This document shows, piece after piece, positions 1 through 7,067 of a stretch of DNA of 43,747 bases. Positions within the stretch are counted from its first letter, which is position 1. The number at the start of each line of letters is the position of its first letter. Under the pieces are notes generated by a model. That model did no database searches. It had not been told where the DNA came from and was given only the letters and a program-made list of their open reading frames with translations. The position numbers were made by a program, and so were the translations under genes. The stretch comes from Pseudomonadota bacterium (GTDB lineage: Bacteria > Pseudomonadota > Alphaproteobacteria > Rhizobiales > Rhizobiaceae), in NCBI GenBank assembly GCA_023419535.1, contig JAEZXX010000008.1:1-43747 (forward strand), given 5' to 3'.

Positions 1-68
1 CCCTTATCAGCCTTGAAAAGGGCGTGCCGGGCGAGAAGGCGTTCAACGACGTGCTCGGCACGAACTAG
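1..68 (+). CDS. C-terminal fragment of an unidentified protein
   Basis: The frame open from the window edge encodes about 21 residues ending in NDVLGTN and stops at TAG 66-68. It is followed closely by a terminator hairpin, as expected for the end of a real gene. The fragment is too short to assign a family. It converges on the pyrophosphatase gene that follows. Confidence 0.5.
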   Translation, partial: LISLEKGVPGEKAFNDVLGTN

Positions 69-85
69 TCTTACATATCGAAACA

Positions 86-114
86 GAAAAAGGCCGCTTT
101 GAGCGGCCTTTTTT
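86..114. terminator. Bidirectional Rho-independent terminator
   Basis: An 8-bp stem (AGGCCGCT at 91-98 with AGCGGCCT at 102-109) has a very short loop. It is flanked by five A on the left and five T on the right, so it can end transcription in both directions. It lies between the plus-strand gene ending at 68 and the minus-strand pyrophosphatase ending at 143, and probably serves both. Confidence 0.85.
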
Positions 115-142
115 ATTTTGACGCGAGCCGAGATAGTGCCGG

Positions 143-745
143 TTACTTCTTTTCAGCGAAAGCCTTGATGGCCTTGGCGATTTCGTTTCGGGCTGCTTCG
201 GCGCTGTCGAAACCGCCCAGTTCAACGACCTTACGGCCTTCCGGCAACTGCTTGTAGACGCGGAAGAAAGCTTCGAGACGCTGCTGTTCGATCTTCGGCA
301 GATCGGTGATTTCCTTGATGTTGTCATAGGTCGGATCGATGTCCGTGGTCGGGACGGCGACGATCTTGTCGTCCTGGTCGCCACCATCGATCATCTTCAG
401 GACGCCGATGGGACGAACCTTGATAATCGCACCCGGAACAATCGGCTCACGCGTATAGATGAGCGCGTCGAGCGGATCGCCGTCGCCAGCAAGCGTGCTG
501 GTGATCGAGCCGTAATTGGCCGGATAGATCACAGGCATGGACTGGTAGCGATCGACGACGATGTGACCGGTCTTGTCATCGATTTCATATTTGGTGAAGC
601 TGCCTTGCGGGATTTCGATGGCTGTGAAGAACTCCGTCCCGTCCTGTTCCTTCTGCGGATAATCGAGGAAGGAGACATATTCGGAAGCAGATGCGGCGGT
701 GGCAGCGGTAAGCGCAAGAGCTGCGGCGAGCAGGAGCTTTTTCAT
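143..745 (-). CDS. ppa: Exported inorganic pyrophosphatase (family I)
   Basis: A family I soluble inorganic pyrophosphatase of 200 residues, which hydrolyses pyrophosphate to phosphate. Active-site residues matching the E. coli enzyme are present: K52 and E54, R66, Y78, D88/D90/D93 in DGDPLD, D120, D125, K127, and Y164-K165. Unlike the usual cytoplasmic enzyme, it starts with MKKLLLAAAL and has a Sec-type signal peptide with likely cleavage after ASA near residue 20, so it should act in the periplasm. The start at 745 is preferred over an upstream in-frame codon at 802 because it has GAAGG just upstream and begins the signal peptide directly. A repeat element lies in its upstream region. A second, cytoplasmic enzyme elsewhere in the genome would be expected but cannot be seen here. 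Confidence 0.9.
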   Translation of the reverse strand: MKKLLLAAALALTAATAASASEYVSFLDYPQKEQDGTEFFTAIEIPQGSFTKYEIDDKTGHIVVDRYQSMPVIYPANYGSITSTLAGDGDPLDALIYTREPIVPGAIIKVRPIGVLKMIDGGDQDDKIVAVPTTDIDPTYDNIKEITDLPKIEQQRLEAFFRVYKQLPEGRKVVELGGFDSAEAARNEIAKAIKAFAEKK

Positions 746-765
746 GGGATGACCTTCGGGCTGGA

Positions 766-866
766 GCATGTCTCCCGAAAGTGGGAACCGGTTTCGGGAC
801 AAGACATGCGTAAAAACAAAAGGCTGGAGCGGTTCCGACGAATCCGTTTCAACTGGCCCGCTCCAG
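766..866. repeat. Rhizobiales-type intergenic palindromic mosaic element (RIME/ABC-like)
   Basis: Two neighbouring dyads fill the gap upstream of the pyrophosphatase. The first pairs GCATGTCT (766-773) with AGACATGC (802-809) around an inner CCCGAAA/TTTCGGG pair (774-780, 792-798) and an AACCGGTT core. The second pairs CTGGAGCGG (824-832) with CCGCTCCAG (858-866). The AAAGTGGGAACCGGTTTCG core is, as I recall, the hallmark of the repeated intergenic elements scattered through Brucella, Ochrobactrum and rhizobial genomes. Only one copy is present in this window. Confidence 0.7.
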
Positions 867-919
867 GGTGAAACACACCCTCGTCCCTAAAGCCAATCCA
901 TTACAGTTGTTTGACGGTT

Positions 920-1912
920 TTATATTGCTTGGATGACAGTTTCCGTGAGGAACCGCCTGCGATATTCCGCCGGACTGATCCCGATCTTCTGACGGAAATG
1001 ATGGCGAAGCGTGTGCGCGCTTCCAAAGCCGACTGAAGCAGCAACATCGTCAATACTTGCCTGTCCCTGAGAGAGCAATTCCCTGGCAGCCGCGATACGC
1101 TCCATGGTGAGCCAGTCGCCGGGCGTGGCGCCGGTTGCCTCAGTAAAGCGCCGCAGGAATGTGCGTGGGCTCATCCGGCACGCAGCCGCCATGCGCTCGA
1201 TTGTCCATTCCGCGGCAAGATCGGCACGCATCCTGTCCAGAACCGGGCTGATTGTGGTGCCTTCGCGCCTTGTGACCGGACGTTCGAGAAACTGTGCCTG
1301 TCCACCCGTGCGGTGAGCGGGCATGACCAGCCGCCGGGCAACGGAATTTGCGGCGGCGGCTCCGAAATCCTGTCGAACGATTTCGATGAGGAGGTCTATT
1401 CCGGCTGCGCTGCCGGCCGAAGTGAAGATGCGATCATGTTCGCGATAGAGCGACGCATCATCGACATCTATTGCGGGATGTTTGTTACGCAGCGCGTCGG
1501 CATAGCGCCAGTGCGTGGTGGCGGTGCCACCGTCGAGCAGTCCCGTCGCAGCCAGGACGAAAGCCCCTGAACAGATGGAGGCGAGGCGCGCTCCGCGCTG
1601 GTGCGCGTGTCGCAGCCTTTCGCTGATGGCTTCCGGCACCGGAACGTCTGCACCTTTCCAGCCCGGAATAATGATGATGTCGGCCTCGTCAATGAGATCG
1701 GGACCGCCATCGGGCGTGATGACGAACCCGCCATGTGCACGCAACGGGCCGTCTTCAATCGGGCAACTGGCGAAGCGATACCATCCCGGTCCCATTTCCG
1801 GGCGGGGCAGGCCAAAGATTTCGGCGACTATGCCGAATTCAAAGGTGCAAAGCCGGTCATAGAGAAGCGCTACGACGAGTGGGCCTTTAAGGTCTGGTAT
1901 CTGGTTTGTCAT
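920..1912 (-). CDS. GlxA/FtrA-type transcriptional regulator (DJ-1/PfpI + AraC HTH)
   Basis: A 330-residue regulator with two domains. The N-terminal half is a DJ-1/PfpI-like sensor domain with the nucleophile-elbow-like motif SICSGAF. The C-terminal ~100 residues are an AraC/XylS double helix-turn-helix (ERMAAACRMSPRTFLRRF, then the second helix pair ending in SPAEYRRRF). This is the GlxA/FtrA/CdhR architecture of transcriptional activators; the ligand is unknown. The ATG at 1912 is preferred to the in-frame TTG at 1933 because the latter would overlap the dyad in the divergent promoter. The gene is divergent from a rhodanese, and I infer that it controls that gene and itself through the nested dyad at 1926-1972. 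Confidence 0.88.
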   Translation of the reverse strand: MTNQIPDLKGPLVVALLYDRLCTFEFGIVAEIFGLPRPEMGPGWYRFASCPIEDGPLRAHGGFVITPDGGPDLIDEADIIIIPGWKGADVPVPEAISERLRHAHQRGARLASICSGAFVLAATGLLDGGTATTHWRYADALRNKHPAIDVDDASLYREHDRIFTSAGSAAGIDLLIEIVRQDFGAAAANSVARRLVMPAHRTGGQAQFLERPVTRREGTTISPVLDRMRADLAAEWTIERMAAACRMSPRTFLRRFTEATGATPGDWLTMERIAAARELLSQGQASIDDVAASVGFGSAHTLRHHFRQKIGISPAEYRRRFLTETVIQAI

Positions 1913-1925
1913 TATCTTTACGTAT

Positions 1926-1972
1926 ATTGTCAATCACGCCAATTGCAAGTGAATTGGAAAATGGGCGACAAT
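1926..1972. promoter_or_regulatory. Nested dyad in divergent promoter region (putative operator)
   Basis: Two concentric inverted repeats share a centre near 1948-1949. The inner pair is CCAATT (1939-1944) / AATTGG (1952-1957), and the outer pair is ATTGTC (1926-1931) / GACAAT (1967-1972). They occupy most of the 86-bp gap between the AraC-family regulator and the rhodanese. The position suggests a shared operator; which protein binds it is inference. Confidence 0.5.
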
Positions 1973-1998
1973 CTTTCCGAAGACAAAGGAGATCGCCC

Positions 1999-2427
1999 AT
2001 GGATAGTGTGACAAAGACCGACAGGAAATCAGCCGTAACTGCCATCCCGCCAGCGCCTAGCGCATTGGCGCGGGATCATTTCGCAGCCGAATTCACATTC
2101 GAGACGGATTGCTGGGACGTGCACGATGCCTTGTCCAAAGGAGCCGATTTCGTGCTTCTCGACGTGCGTAGCCCTGTGCATTTTGCAGAGGCGCATATTC
2201 CGGGCGCAATCAATCTGCCGCACGGCAAGATTATCGCGTCCAAGATGGCGGAATGGTCGCAGGAAACGATTTTCGTCACTTATTGTGCAGGACCGCATTG
2301 CAATGGCGCGGCGCGTGGCGCCTTGCGGCTCGCCAATCTCGACCGGCCGGTCAAGATCATGGCGGGCGGGCTGACAGGCTGGATAGATGAAGGATTTGAA
2401 CTCGCCAAAGGCGAGGGGGCTCAGTAA
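1999..2427 (+). CDS. Single-domain rhodanese-like sulfurtransferase
   Basis: A 142-residue protein with one rhodanese domain, about residues 35-137. Visible motifs are LLDVRSPVHF near the start of the fold and the active-site loop YCAGPHCNGA, whose first cysteine would carry the persulfide; the fold ends with GGLTGW. The loop is larger and carries a second cysteine, compared with the usual C-x4-R loop, so the substrate may not be thiosulfate. The start at 1999 has AAGGAGA at 1986-1992. Family members move sulfane sulfur between thiols in the cytoplasm. The divergent GlxA/FtrA-type regulator next door probably controls it. A terminator hairpin follows. Confidence 0.88.
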   Translation: MDSVTKTDRKSAVTAIPPAPSALARDHFAAEFTFETDCWDVHDALSKGADFVLLDVRSPVHFAEAHIPGAINLPHGKIIASKMAEWSQETIFVTYCAGPHCNGAARGALRLANLDRPVKIMAGGLTGWIDEGFELAKGEGAQ

Positions 2428-2438
2428 CGCCCAAATAA

Positions 2439-2473
2439 TTCTGCCGCAGAACGGTTGTCCGTCTGCGGCAGAA
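2439..2473. terminator. Terminator hairpin between rhodanese and rpoH
   Basis: A perfect 12-bp stem, TTCTGCCGCAGA (2439-2450) with TCTGCGGCAGAA (2462-2473), has an 11-nt loop. It lies between the convergent rhodanese and rpoH genes. The A/T-rich flanks are short, so termination is likely but not certain. Confidence 0.7.
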
Positions 2474-2508
2474 AGAACTTGTCAGCGTCGGTTTGGTGCC
2501 TTGTGACT

Positions 2509-3420
2509 TTAGGCGTGCGCTTCCTCGACATGGTTCAGCGCCTTCTGCTGCTTGTAGGCAGCGGCCTTCACCGCAGCCTGCACCTTTTCAAACGCACGCA
2601 CTTCGATCTGGCGTACGCGTTCGCGGCTGATACCGAACTCGCTGGAAAGGTCTTCCAGCGTCATCGGGTCGTCCGAGAGGCGGCGCGCCTCGAAAATGCG
2701 GCGTTCACGGTCATTCAGCGTATCCATCGCCTGTTCGAGCATGGAGCGGCGGTTTTCCAGCTCGTCCTGCTCGATCAGAACCTGCTCCTGGCTGCTGCTG
2801 TCATCGACCAGCCAGTCCTGCCATTCGCCGGATTCGCCTTCGGTCGCGCGGATCGGCGCGTTCAACGACGCATCACCCGAAAGGCGGCGGTTCATCGAGA
2901 TGACCTCGTCCTCGCCGACGCCGAGCTGGGTCGCGATCTGCGTCACCTGGTCGGGCCGCAAATCGCCCTCGTCGAGCGCCTGGATGCGGCTCTTCATCTT
3001 GCGAAGGTTGAAGAACAGGCGCTTCTGGTTCGCCGTCGTCCCCATCTTCACGAGGCTCCACGAGCGCAGGATGTACTCCTGGATCGAGGCCTTGATCCAC
3101 CACATCGCGTAGGTCGCCAAGCGGAAGCCCCGCTCGGCGTCGAAGCGCTTGACCGCCTGCATCAGGCCGACATTGCCCTCCGACACGACCTCGCCGATCG
3201 GCAGGCCGTAGCCGCGATAGCCCATCGCGATCTTGGCGACGAGACGAAGATGGCTGGTCACGAGCTTGTGCGCCGCCTGCCGGTCGTCATGCTCGGCATA
3301 GCGTTTGGCGAGCATGTACTCTTCCTGCGGTTCCAGCATGGGGAAGCGGCGGATTTCCTCCAGGTAGCGGCTGAGGCCGCCTTCGCCGGAAGCAATGCTC
3401 GGAAGATTGGACTGCGCCAT
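2509..3420 (-). CDS. rpoH: RNA polymerase heat-shock sigma factor RpoH
   Basis: Sigma-32 family factor of 303 residues, the normal length, directing core polymerase to heat-shock and stress promoters. Region 2 is clear (TYAMWWIKASIQEYILRSW). It is followed by the RpoH-box signature NQKRLFFNLR at 131-140, which separates RpoH from RpoD. Region 4 has the helix-turn-helix LSSEFGISRERVRQIE. The start is fixed by MAQSNLPSIASG and a GGAG upstream. Two GANTC methylation sites sit directly before the start codon. The downstream third of the gene (to about 2.83 kb) is poorer in GC than the rest, and the composition of the whole window changes here. It lies downstream of rluD on the same strand, with a 200-bp gap that must hold its own promoter. 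Confidence 0.97.
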   Translation of the reverse strand: MAQSNLPSIASGEGGLSRYLEEIRRFPMLEPQEEYMLAKRYAEHDDRQAAHKLVTSHLRLVAKIAMGYRGYGLPIGEVVSEGNVGLMQAVKRFDAERGFRLATYAMWWIKASIQEYILRSWSLVKMGTTANQKRLFFNLRKMKSRIQALDEGDLRPDQVTQIATQLGVGEDEVISMNRRLSGDASLNAPIRATEGESGEWQDWLVDDSSSQEQVLIEQDELENRRSMLEQAMDTLNDRERRIFEARRLSDDPMTLEDLSSEFGISRERVRQIEVRAFEKVQAAVKAAAYKQQKALNHVEEAHA

Positions 3421-3431
3421 GAATCGGACTC
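3421..3431. promoter_or_regulatory. Paired GANTC (CcrM) sites at the rpoH start
   Basis: GAATC at 3421-3425 and GACTC at 3427-3431 lie immediately upstream of the rpoH ATG, next to its ribosome binding site. The window encodes CcrM, which methylates adenine in GANTC. The 3421-3620 gap between rpoH and rluD shows no other gene, and I could not pick a confident -35/-10 pair there. Confidence 0.4.
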
Positions 3432-3620
3432 TCCGTTCGTTGCGGCCGCTCATTCGAGCCGGCCGGGTCGGGGCGCGCATGAAGCCACGCCCTTGCAGAT
3501 GAATATGGTGTCGCCTTCTGGCCAATGCATGGCCGCGCCGCCCATCGACGCGGGACAGCCTGTTCCACTCCGGGAACGCTCTGATCGGCGGGGCCCGCCT
3601 CAGCGGCGCCCTCGATCGTG

Positions 3621-4640
3621 TCAATGAAGGAGCGCGTCCCGAAGTTCCGTGAAATCCTGCGGGGGAGGGGCGTCGAAGCGCATCGAAGCGCCGGTCGCCG
3701 GATGCTCGAACCCGAGTGTGCGCGCGTGAAGCGCCTGACGGCGAAAGGCGGCCGCCAGGATCGCGGCTTTCTCGTCGAGCCGTGCGACGCGCGAGCGGAA
3801 GCCGGCGCCGTAGACGTCGTCGCCGATCAGCGGATGGCCGATATGGGCGAGGTGAACGCGGATCTGGTGCGTACGCCCCGTCTCCAGCCGGCATCGCAGG
3901 AGGCTGGCGAGCGGCTCCGGGCCGGGGGCGCGCGCGAGCACTTCGTAATGCGTCACCGCGTGGCGCGCATCGGCGCGGCCCTCCGGCACCACGGCGCGCT
4001 TGACCCGGTCGCTGTTGGAGCGCCCGAGCGCGGCCTCGATCGCCCCGCGCGGGCGGGCGGGGACGCCCCAGGCCAGGGCCTCGTAGCTGCGATCCAGCCT
4101 GCCGTCGCGCCCGTGCGCGGCGAACTGGGCCGCGAGGCCCGCATGGGCGGCGTCGGTCTTGGCGACGACCATCACTCCGCTCGTGTCGCGGTCGAGCCGG
4201 TGGACGATGCCGGGGCGCTTCACTCCGCCGATGCCGGACAGTGAACCGGCGCAATGGTGGAGCAGCGCGTTGACGAGCGTGCCCGACCAATTGCCGGGTC
4301 CGGGATGGACGACGAGGCCCGCCGGCTTGTCGACGACAATCAGATGCGCGTCCTCGTGGAGGATCGCGAGCGCGATCTCCTCGGGCTGCGGGTCTGGCTC
4401 GGCGGCCTCGGGGACCGAGAGCTCGACGGTCTCGCCGGCCGCGACCTTCCGCGACGCGCTCGCGACGGACGATCCGGCGACGCGGACCTGCCCTGCCGCG
4501 ATCAGGTCCTGGAGGCGGGCCCGGGAGAACTCCCCGCCGAGGGCGCCGGCCAGAAAGCGGTCGAGCCGAAGCCCCGCCTCGGCAGGGCCGACGACGAGGG
4601 TTGCCTCACGCTTGCGCGCGCCTGTATCGATGCCGGACAC
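3621..4640 (-). CDS. rluD: RluA-family 23S rRNA pseudouridine synthase (RluD type)
   Basis: Pseudouridine synthase of 339 residues that isomerises uridines in large-subunit rRNA. An S4 RNA-binding domain (about 25-85, LDRFLAGAL...FSRARLQDLI) precedes the catalytic domain. That domain holds the HRLDRDTSG motif with the catalytic Asp, and GRTHQIRVHLAHIGHPLIGD further on. An in-frame ATG at 4676 would overlap the divergent gene by 10 bp. The GTG at 4640 has a strong GGAGGGG five bases upstream and leaves a clean 26-bp gap, so I prefer GTG. The assignment to RluD rather than RluC rests on the S4 domain, the length and the rpoH linkage common in this order. Confidence 0.92.
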   Translation of the reverse strand: MSGIDTGARKREATLVVGPAEAGLRLDRFLAGALGGEFSRARLQDLIAAGQVRVAGSSVASASRKVAAGETVELSVPEAAEPDPQPEEIALAILHEDAHLIVVDKPAGLVVHPGPGNWSGTLVNALLHHCAGSLSGIGGVKRPGIVHRLDRDTSGVMVVAKTDAAHAGLAAQFAAHGRDGRLDRSYEALAWGVPARPRGAIEAALGRSNSDRVKRAVVPEGRADARHAVTHYEVLARAPGPEPLASLLRCRLETGRTHQIRVHLAHIGHPLIGDDVYGAGFRSRVARLDEKAAILAAAFRRQALHARTLGFEHPATGASMRFDAPPPQDFTELRDALLH

Positions 4641-4666
4641 ACGCCCCTCCGACGAAGAAGTTTCCG

Positions 4667-5026
4667 ATGAGCCCATCCGACAACCGGATCGACGATCCGG
4701 CCGAAGCCCCTCTGGACCCCGCGACGGAGCGTGTGCGCCGCAAGATGGTGCGGCTCCTCGCCGTCTCCATCGGCGTCATGCTGGTGGGCGTTATGGCGGT
4801 GCTGGCGGCCGTTGTCTATCGCGTGAACGAGCCGCGCGCGGGCGCGATCGCGGACGGGGCGAGCGTTCCCTTCGTCCTGCCGGCCGGGACCCAGATCCTG
4901 GAGACCAGCCTCTCCGACGGCGCCGTCCTCCTGCGGGTTTCGGGGGTCGACGGGGCGGACGAACTCCTCGTCATGGACCGGGCGAGCGGGTCGATCCTGT
5001 CGCGCCATCCGATCGCATTCCGCTGA
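4667..5026 (+). CDS. Small membrane protein beside rluD (DUF6476-like)
   Basis: A 119-residue protein with a charged N-terminus (about 1-25), one hydrophobic membrane segment (about 28-50, LLAVSIGVMLVGVMAVLAAVV) and a periplasmic domain rich in beta-strand-forming residues ending in SRHPIAFR. It resembles the DUF6476 family often found next to rluD in Rhizobiales; that match is from memory. Function is unknown. It is divergent from rluD, and the start is chosen because it follows a GAAGAAG and avoids overlap with the GTG start of rluD. Confidence 0.75.
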   Translation: MSPSDNRIDDPAEAPLDPATERVRRKMVRLLAVSIGVMLVGVMAVLAAVVYRVNEPRAGAIADGASVPFVLPAGTQILETSLSDGAVLLRVSGVDGADELLVMDRASGSILSRHPIAFR

Positions 5027-5049
5027 TCGGAAGAGCGTGCCGGGAAGGG

Positions 5050-5078
5050 TTGCCATCCCCGATCCGGTTGGCTATATC
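5050..5078 (+). promoter_or_regulatory. Promoter of tRNA-Glu
   Basis: TTGCCA (5050-5055) and TATATC (5073-5078) are separated by exactly 17 bases. This is a good sigma-70 type match, with the tRNA beginning 32 bases after the -10 box. Confidence 0.65.
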
Positions 5079-5109
5079 GAAGCCGTTCCGGGGCGGCGCC
5101 CCGGCGGAT

Positions 5110-5184
5110 GCGCCCATCGTCTAGCGGTTAGGACGGCGCCCTCTCACGGCGCAAACAGGGGTTCGATTCCCCTTGGGCGTACCA
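5110..5184 (+). tRNA. tRNA-Glu (anticodon CTC), CCA encoded
   Basis: The cloverleaf can be drawn by eye. The acceptor GCGCCCA (5110-5116) pairs with TGGGCGT (5174-5180), with a G-U closing pair, followed by ACCA. The anticodon stem is GCGCC (5136-5140) with GGCGC (5148-5152), and the loop CTCTCAC gives anticodon CTC at 5143-5145. The T arm contains GGTTCGATTCC. The encoded CCA end is at 5182-5184. Confidence 0.97.
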
Positions 5185-5702
5185 GTCTCCTCGACAGCTC
5201 CACGTTTTCAGAACATCTCGTTGCCGCGTCCATAGAGCGTCTCGGCGGGACGACCGAGAGCGCCGTGCGCCCGTTCGCCCGCGCAAGGGTCGCTCTATCG
5301 TATTGAAACGACGCATCAGGCGTTTCGAGGATCGATCCCGAACTTCGGCGATGCTGCGGTGCGCCTGGACCGCGTTCGATCGCCGATCGTTCGGAACCCG
5401 CGCGCGTGCGGTCCGTTGGGTCGCACCACCGCAGTCCGCGCCACCCATCCTCGCCTTCGATGCGTCCTTTCCCAAGTCTGCCGCCTCGCGAACAGACTTG
5501 GTTCATCCTGTCGCAAAGAAGGCGTGCGATCCTTGTGGGAAATCGCCATTCCCGCGCTTTTCTGACCGAATGGGGTCTTCGTTTGTCGGCTAGACTACAC
5601 AGCGCCACGCATCCGGCTCTCCCGATCGCCGTGTGCGGGCCGGCCGCGCCGATCGCTTCGGCGTTTGTCCGGCGTCCTCGCCTTTCCCACGGAGTCGCAG
5701 CG
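5185..5702. other. 518-bp intergenic region, no gene recognised
   Basis: It lies between tRNA-Glu and the GGDEF gene. It contains an imperfect hairpin, GAAACG (5305-5310) with CGTTTC (5321-5326). Open frames on both strands are present but look like GC-driven noise: no domain, no ribosome binding site, erratic composition. It may be the eroded scar of an insertion at the tRNA, or the untranslated leader of the downstream gene. Confidence 0.5.
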
Positions 5703-6482
5703 ATGCTGCAGATCCTTCTCAAGTCGATGGCCCTCACGACAGGCATCGTGATCTTCGGCCATGTGGTCTCGTTCGGGGTGCGCACGTCGCTCGGCCAAAA
5801 CTACGACGCCTTCTCGATCCTCGTGAACACCGTCATCACGGCCTTCACGGCCTTTCCCTTCGCCGTCTTCATCTTCCGGCAGGAGGCGCGGATGCGCGCG
5901 CTCTACGACCGTCTGCGCGAGGCGCACGAGACGCTGGCGCAGGAGGCGACGCGGGACGACCTGACGGGACTGCTCTCCCGCGTTCCGTTCTTCGACGAGA
6001 TGGCGGCCGCGCGCGCCAACCGGCGGCGCGGGGCGCTTCTCATCGTCGACGCCGACCACTTCAAGAGCATCAACGACCGCTACGGCCATCTGGTCGGCGA
6101 TCGAGCGCTGACGCTGCTCTCCGCCAGCATCGCCAGCGCCGTACGGGAGAGGGACGTCGTCGGCCGGATCGGCGGCGAGGAGTTCGCGATCTACCTGCCG
6201 CAGACCGGGCTCGACGATGCGGTGGACATCGCCGAGCGGATCCGATCGAGCGTCGGCGCGATCCGTTTCGATCCGACGCCCGGCACGCCGCATCCGCTCA
6301 CCGTCAGCATCGGAGTGGCGAAAGCCGACCACTCCCGCTCGCGCAGCGTCCTCTTCGCGGCAGCCGACGCCTGCCTCTACGAGGCCAAGAAGCGGGGGCG
6401 CGACCGCGTGGTCTGCGAGGACGCCGAGCCGTTGGCGGACAACGTCACCTTCCTGCGCGACCGACGCGCCAAGCTTTCCTGA
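5703..6482 (+). CDS. Membrane-anchored diguanylate cyclase (GGDEF)
   Basis: A 259-residue protein. Two hydrophobic segments (about 7-27 and 36-60) anchor it in the inner membrane. A short helical linker (about 60-85) leads to a GGDEF domain (about 90-245) with DDLTGLLSR at its start and the intact active-site motif GGEEF. RERD sits exactly five residues before GGEEF, matching the RxxD allosteric inhibitory site. It should make c-di-GMP from GTP with product inhibition. The frame is open far upstream, but the ATG at 5703 has GGAG upstream and starts just before the first membrane segment. A c-di-GMP phosphodiesterase candidate lies 2.2 kb away. Confidence 0.92.
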   Translation: MLQILLKSMALTTGIVIFGHVVSFGVRTSLGQNYDAFSILVNTVITAFTAFPFAVFIFRQEARMRALYDRLREAHETLAQEATRDDLTGLLSRVPFFDEMAAARANRRRGALLIVDADHFKSINDRYGHLVGDRALTLLSASIASAVRERDVVGRIGGEEFAIYLPQTGLDDAVDIAERIRSSVGAIRFDPTPGTPHPLTVSIGVAKADHSRSRSVLFAAADACLYEAKKRGRDRVVCEDAEPLADNVTFLRDRRAKLS

Positions 6483-6521
6483 CGCGCGGCGGACCGGCTC
6501 CGAGGAGGCCTGTCCGTCGCT

Positions 6522-7022
6522 CTAGGACCGAGCGGCCCCGAGCTGGTCGAGCATGGTGCGGGCGGAGGACTTCTCGGCCTGGCCCGGCGCGTCCTCGATG
6601 TTCAGCGTCTCCACCACACCGTCGCGCACCAGCATCGAATAGCGCTGGGAGCGCGTGCCGAAGCCCTTGGCGGTGAGGTCGACGTCGAGGCCGACCGCCT
6701 TGGCGAAGTCGGCATTGCCGTCGGAGAGGAAGAGGATGTCGCCGCTCTCGGCATTCGCCTTGCGCCAGGCGTCCATCACGAAGACGTCGTTGACGGCCAC
6801 GACGGCGATCGTCTCGGCGCCCTTGGTCCGCAGCTCGTCCTTCAGTTCGATGTAGCCCGGCAGATGGTTGTTCTGGCAGGTGGGGGTGAAGGCGCCGGGA
6901 ACGGCGAAGAGGACGACGGTCTTGCCCGCGAAGATGTCGTCGGTCGTGATGTTCGCCGGTCCGTCCGCCGTCGGGGTGCGAAGGGTCGCCGAGGGGATCC
7001 TGTCACCAGGCTTGATGCTCAT
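6522..7022 (-). CDS. Prx5-type (AhpE/hybrid-like) peroxiredoxin
   Basis: A 166-residue peroxiredoxin of the Prx5 subfamily, reducing hydrogen peroxide or organic hydroperoxides in the cytoplasm. The peroxidatic cysteine is C49 in the motif PGAFTPTC. No obvious second cysteine is present, so it is probably a 1-Cys enzyme reduced by glutaredoxin or glutathione. The supporting arginine lies in GFGTRSQRYSM near residue 127. Downstream of the DsbD-like gene on the same strand (46-bp gap), so probably cotranscribed. Both belong to redox and thiol functions. Confidence 0.93.
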   Translation of the reverse strand: MSIKPGDRIPSATLRTPTADGPANITTDDIFAGKTVVLFAVPGAFTPTCQNNHLPGYIELKDELRTKGAETIAVVAVNDVFVMDAWRKANAESGDILFLSDGNADFAKAVGLDVDLTAKGFGTRSQRYSMLVRDGVVETLNIEDAPGQAEKSSARTMLDQLGAARS

Positions 7023-7067
7023 CGTGGTCTCTCCGTGGGGCCCGCGCCCGTTCCTGGAAGTCGTGTG

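Noticed and set aside
2455..3627. 390-codon plus-strand frame opposite rpoH
   Set aside because: It is the mirror of rpoH, a gene with clear sigma-factor signatures, and has no motif of its own.
5144..5785. 213-codon minus-strand frame over tRNA-Glu and the following gap
   Set aside because: It runs into the tRNA gene, lacks a ribosome binding site and shows no domain.
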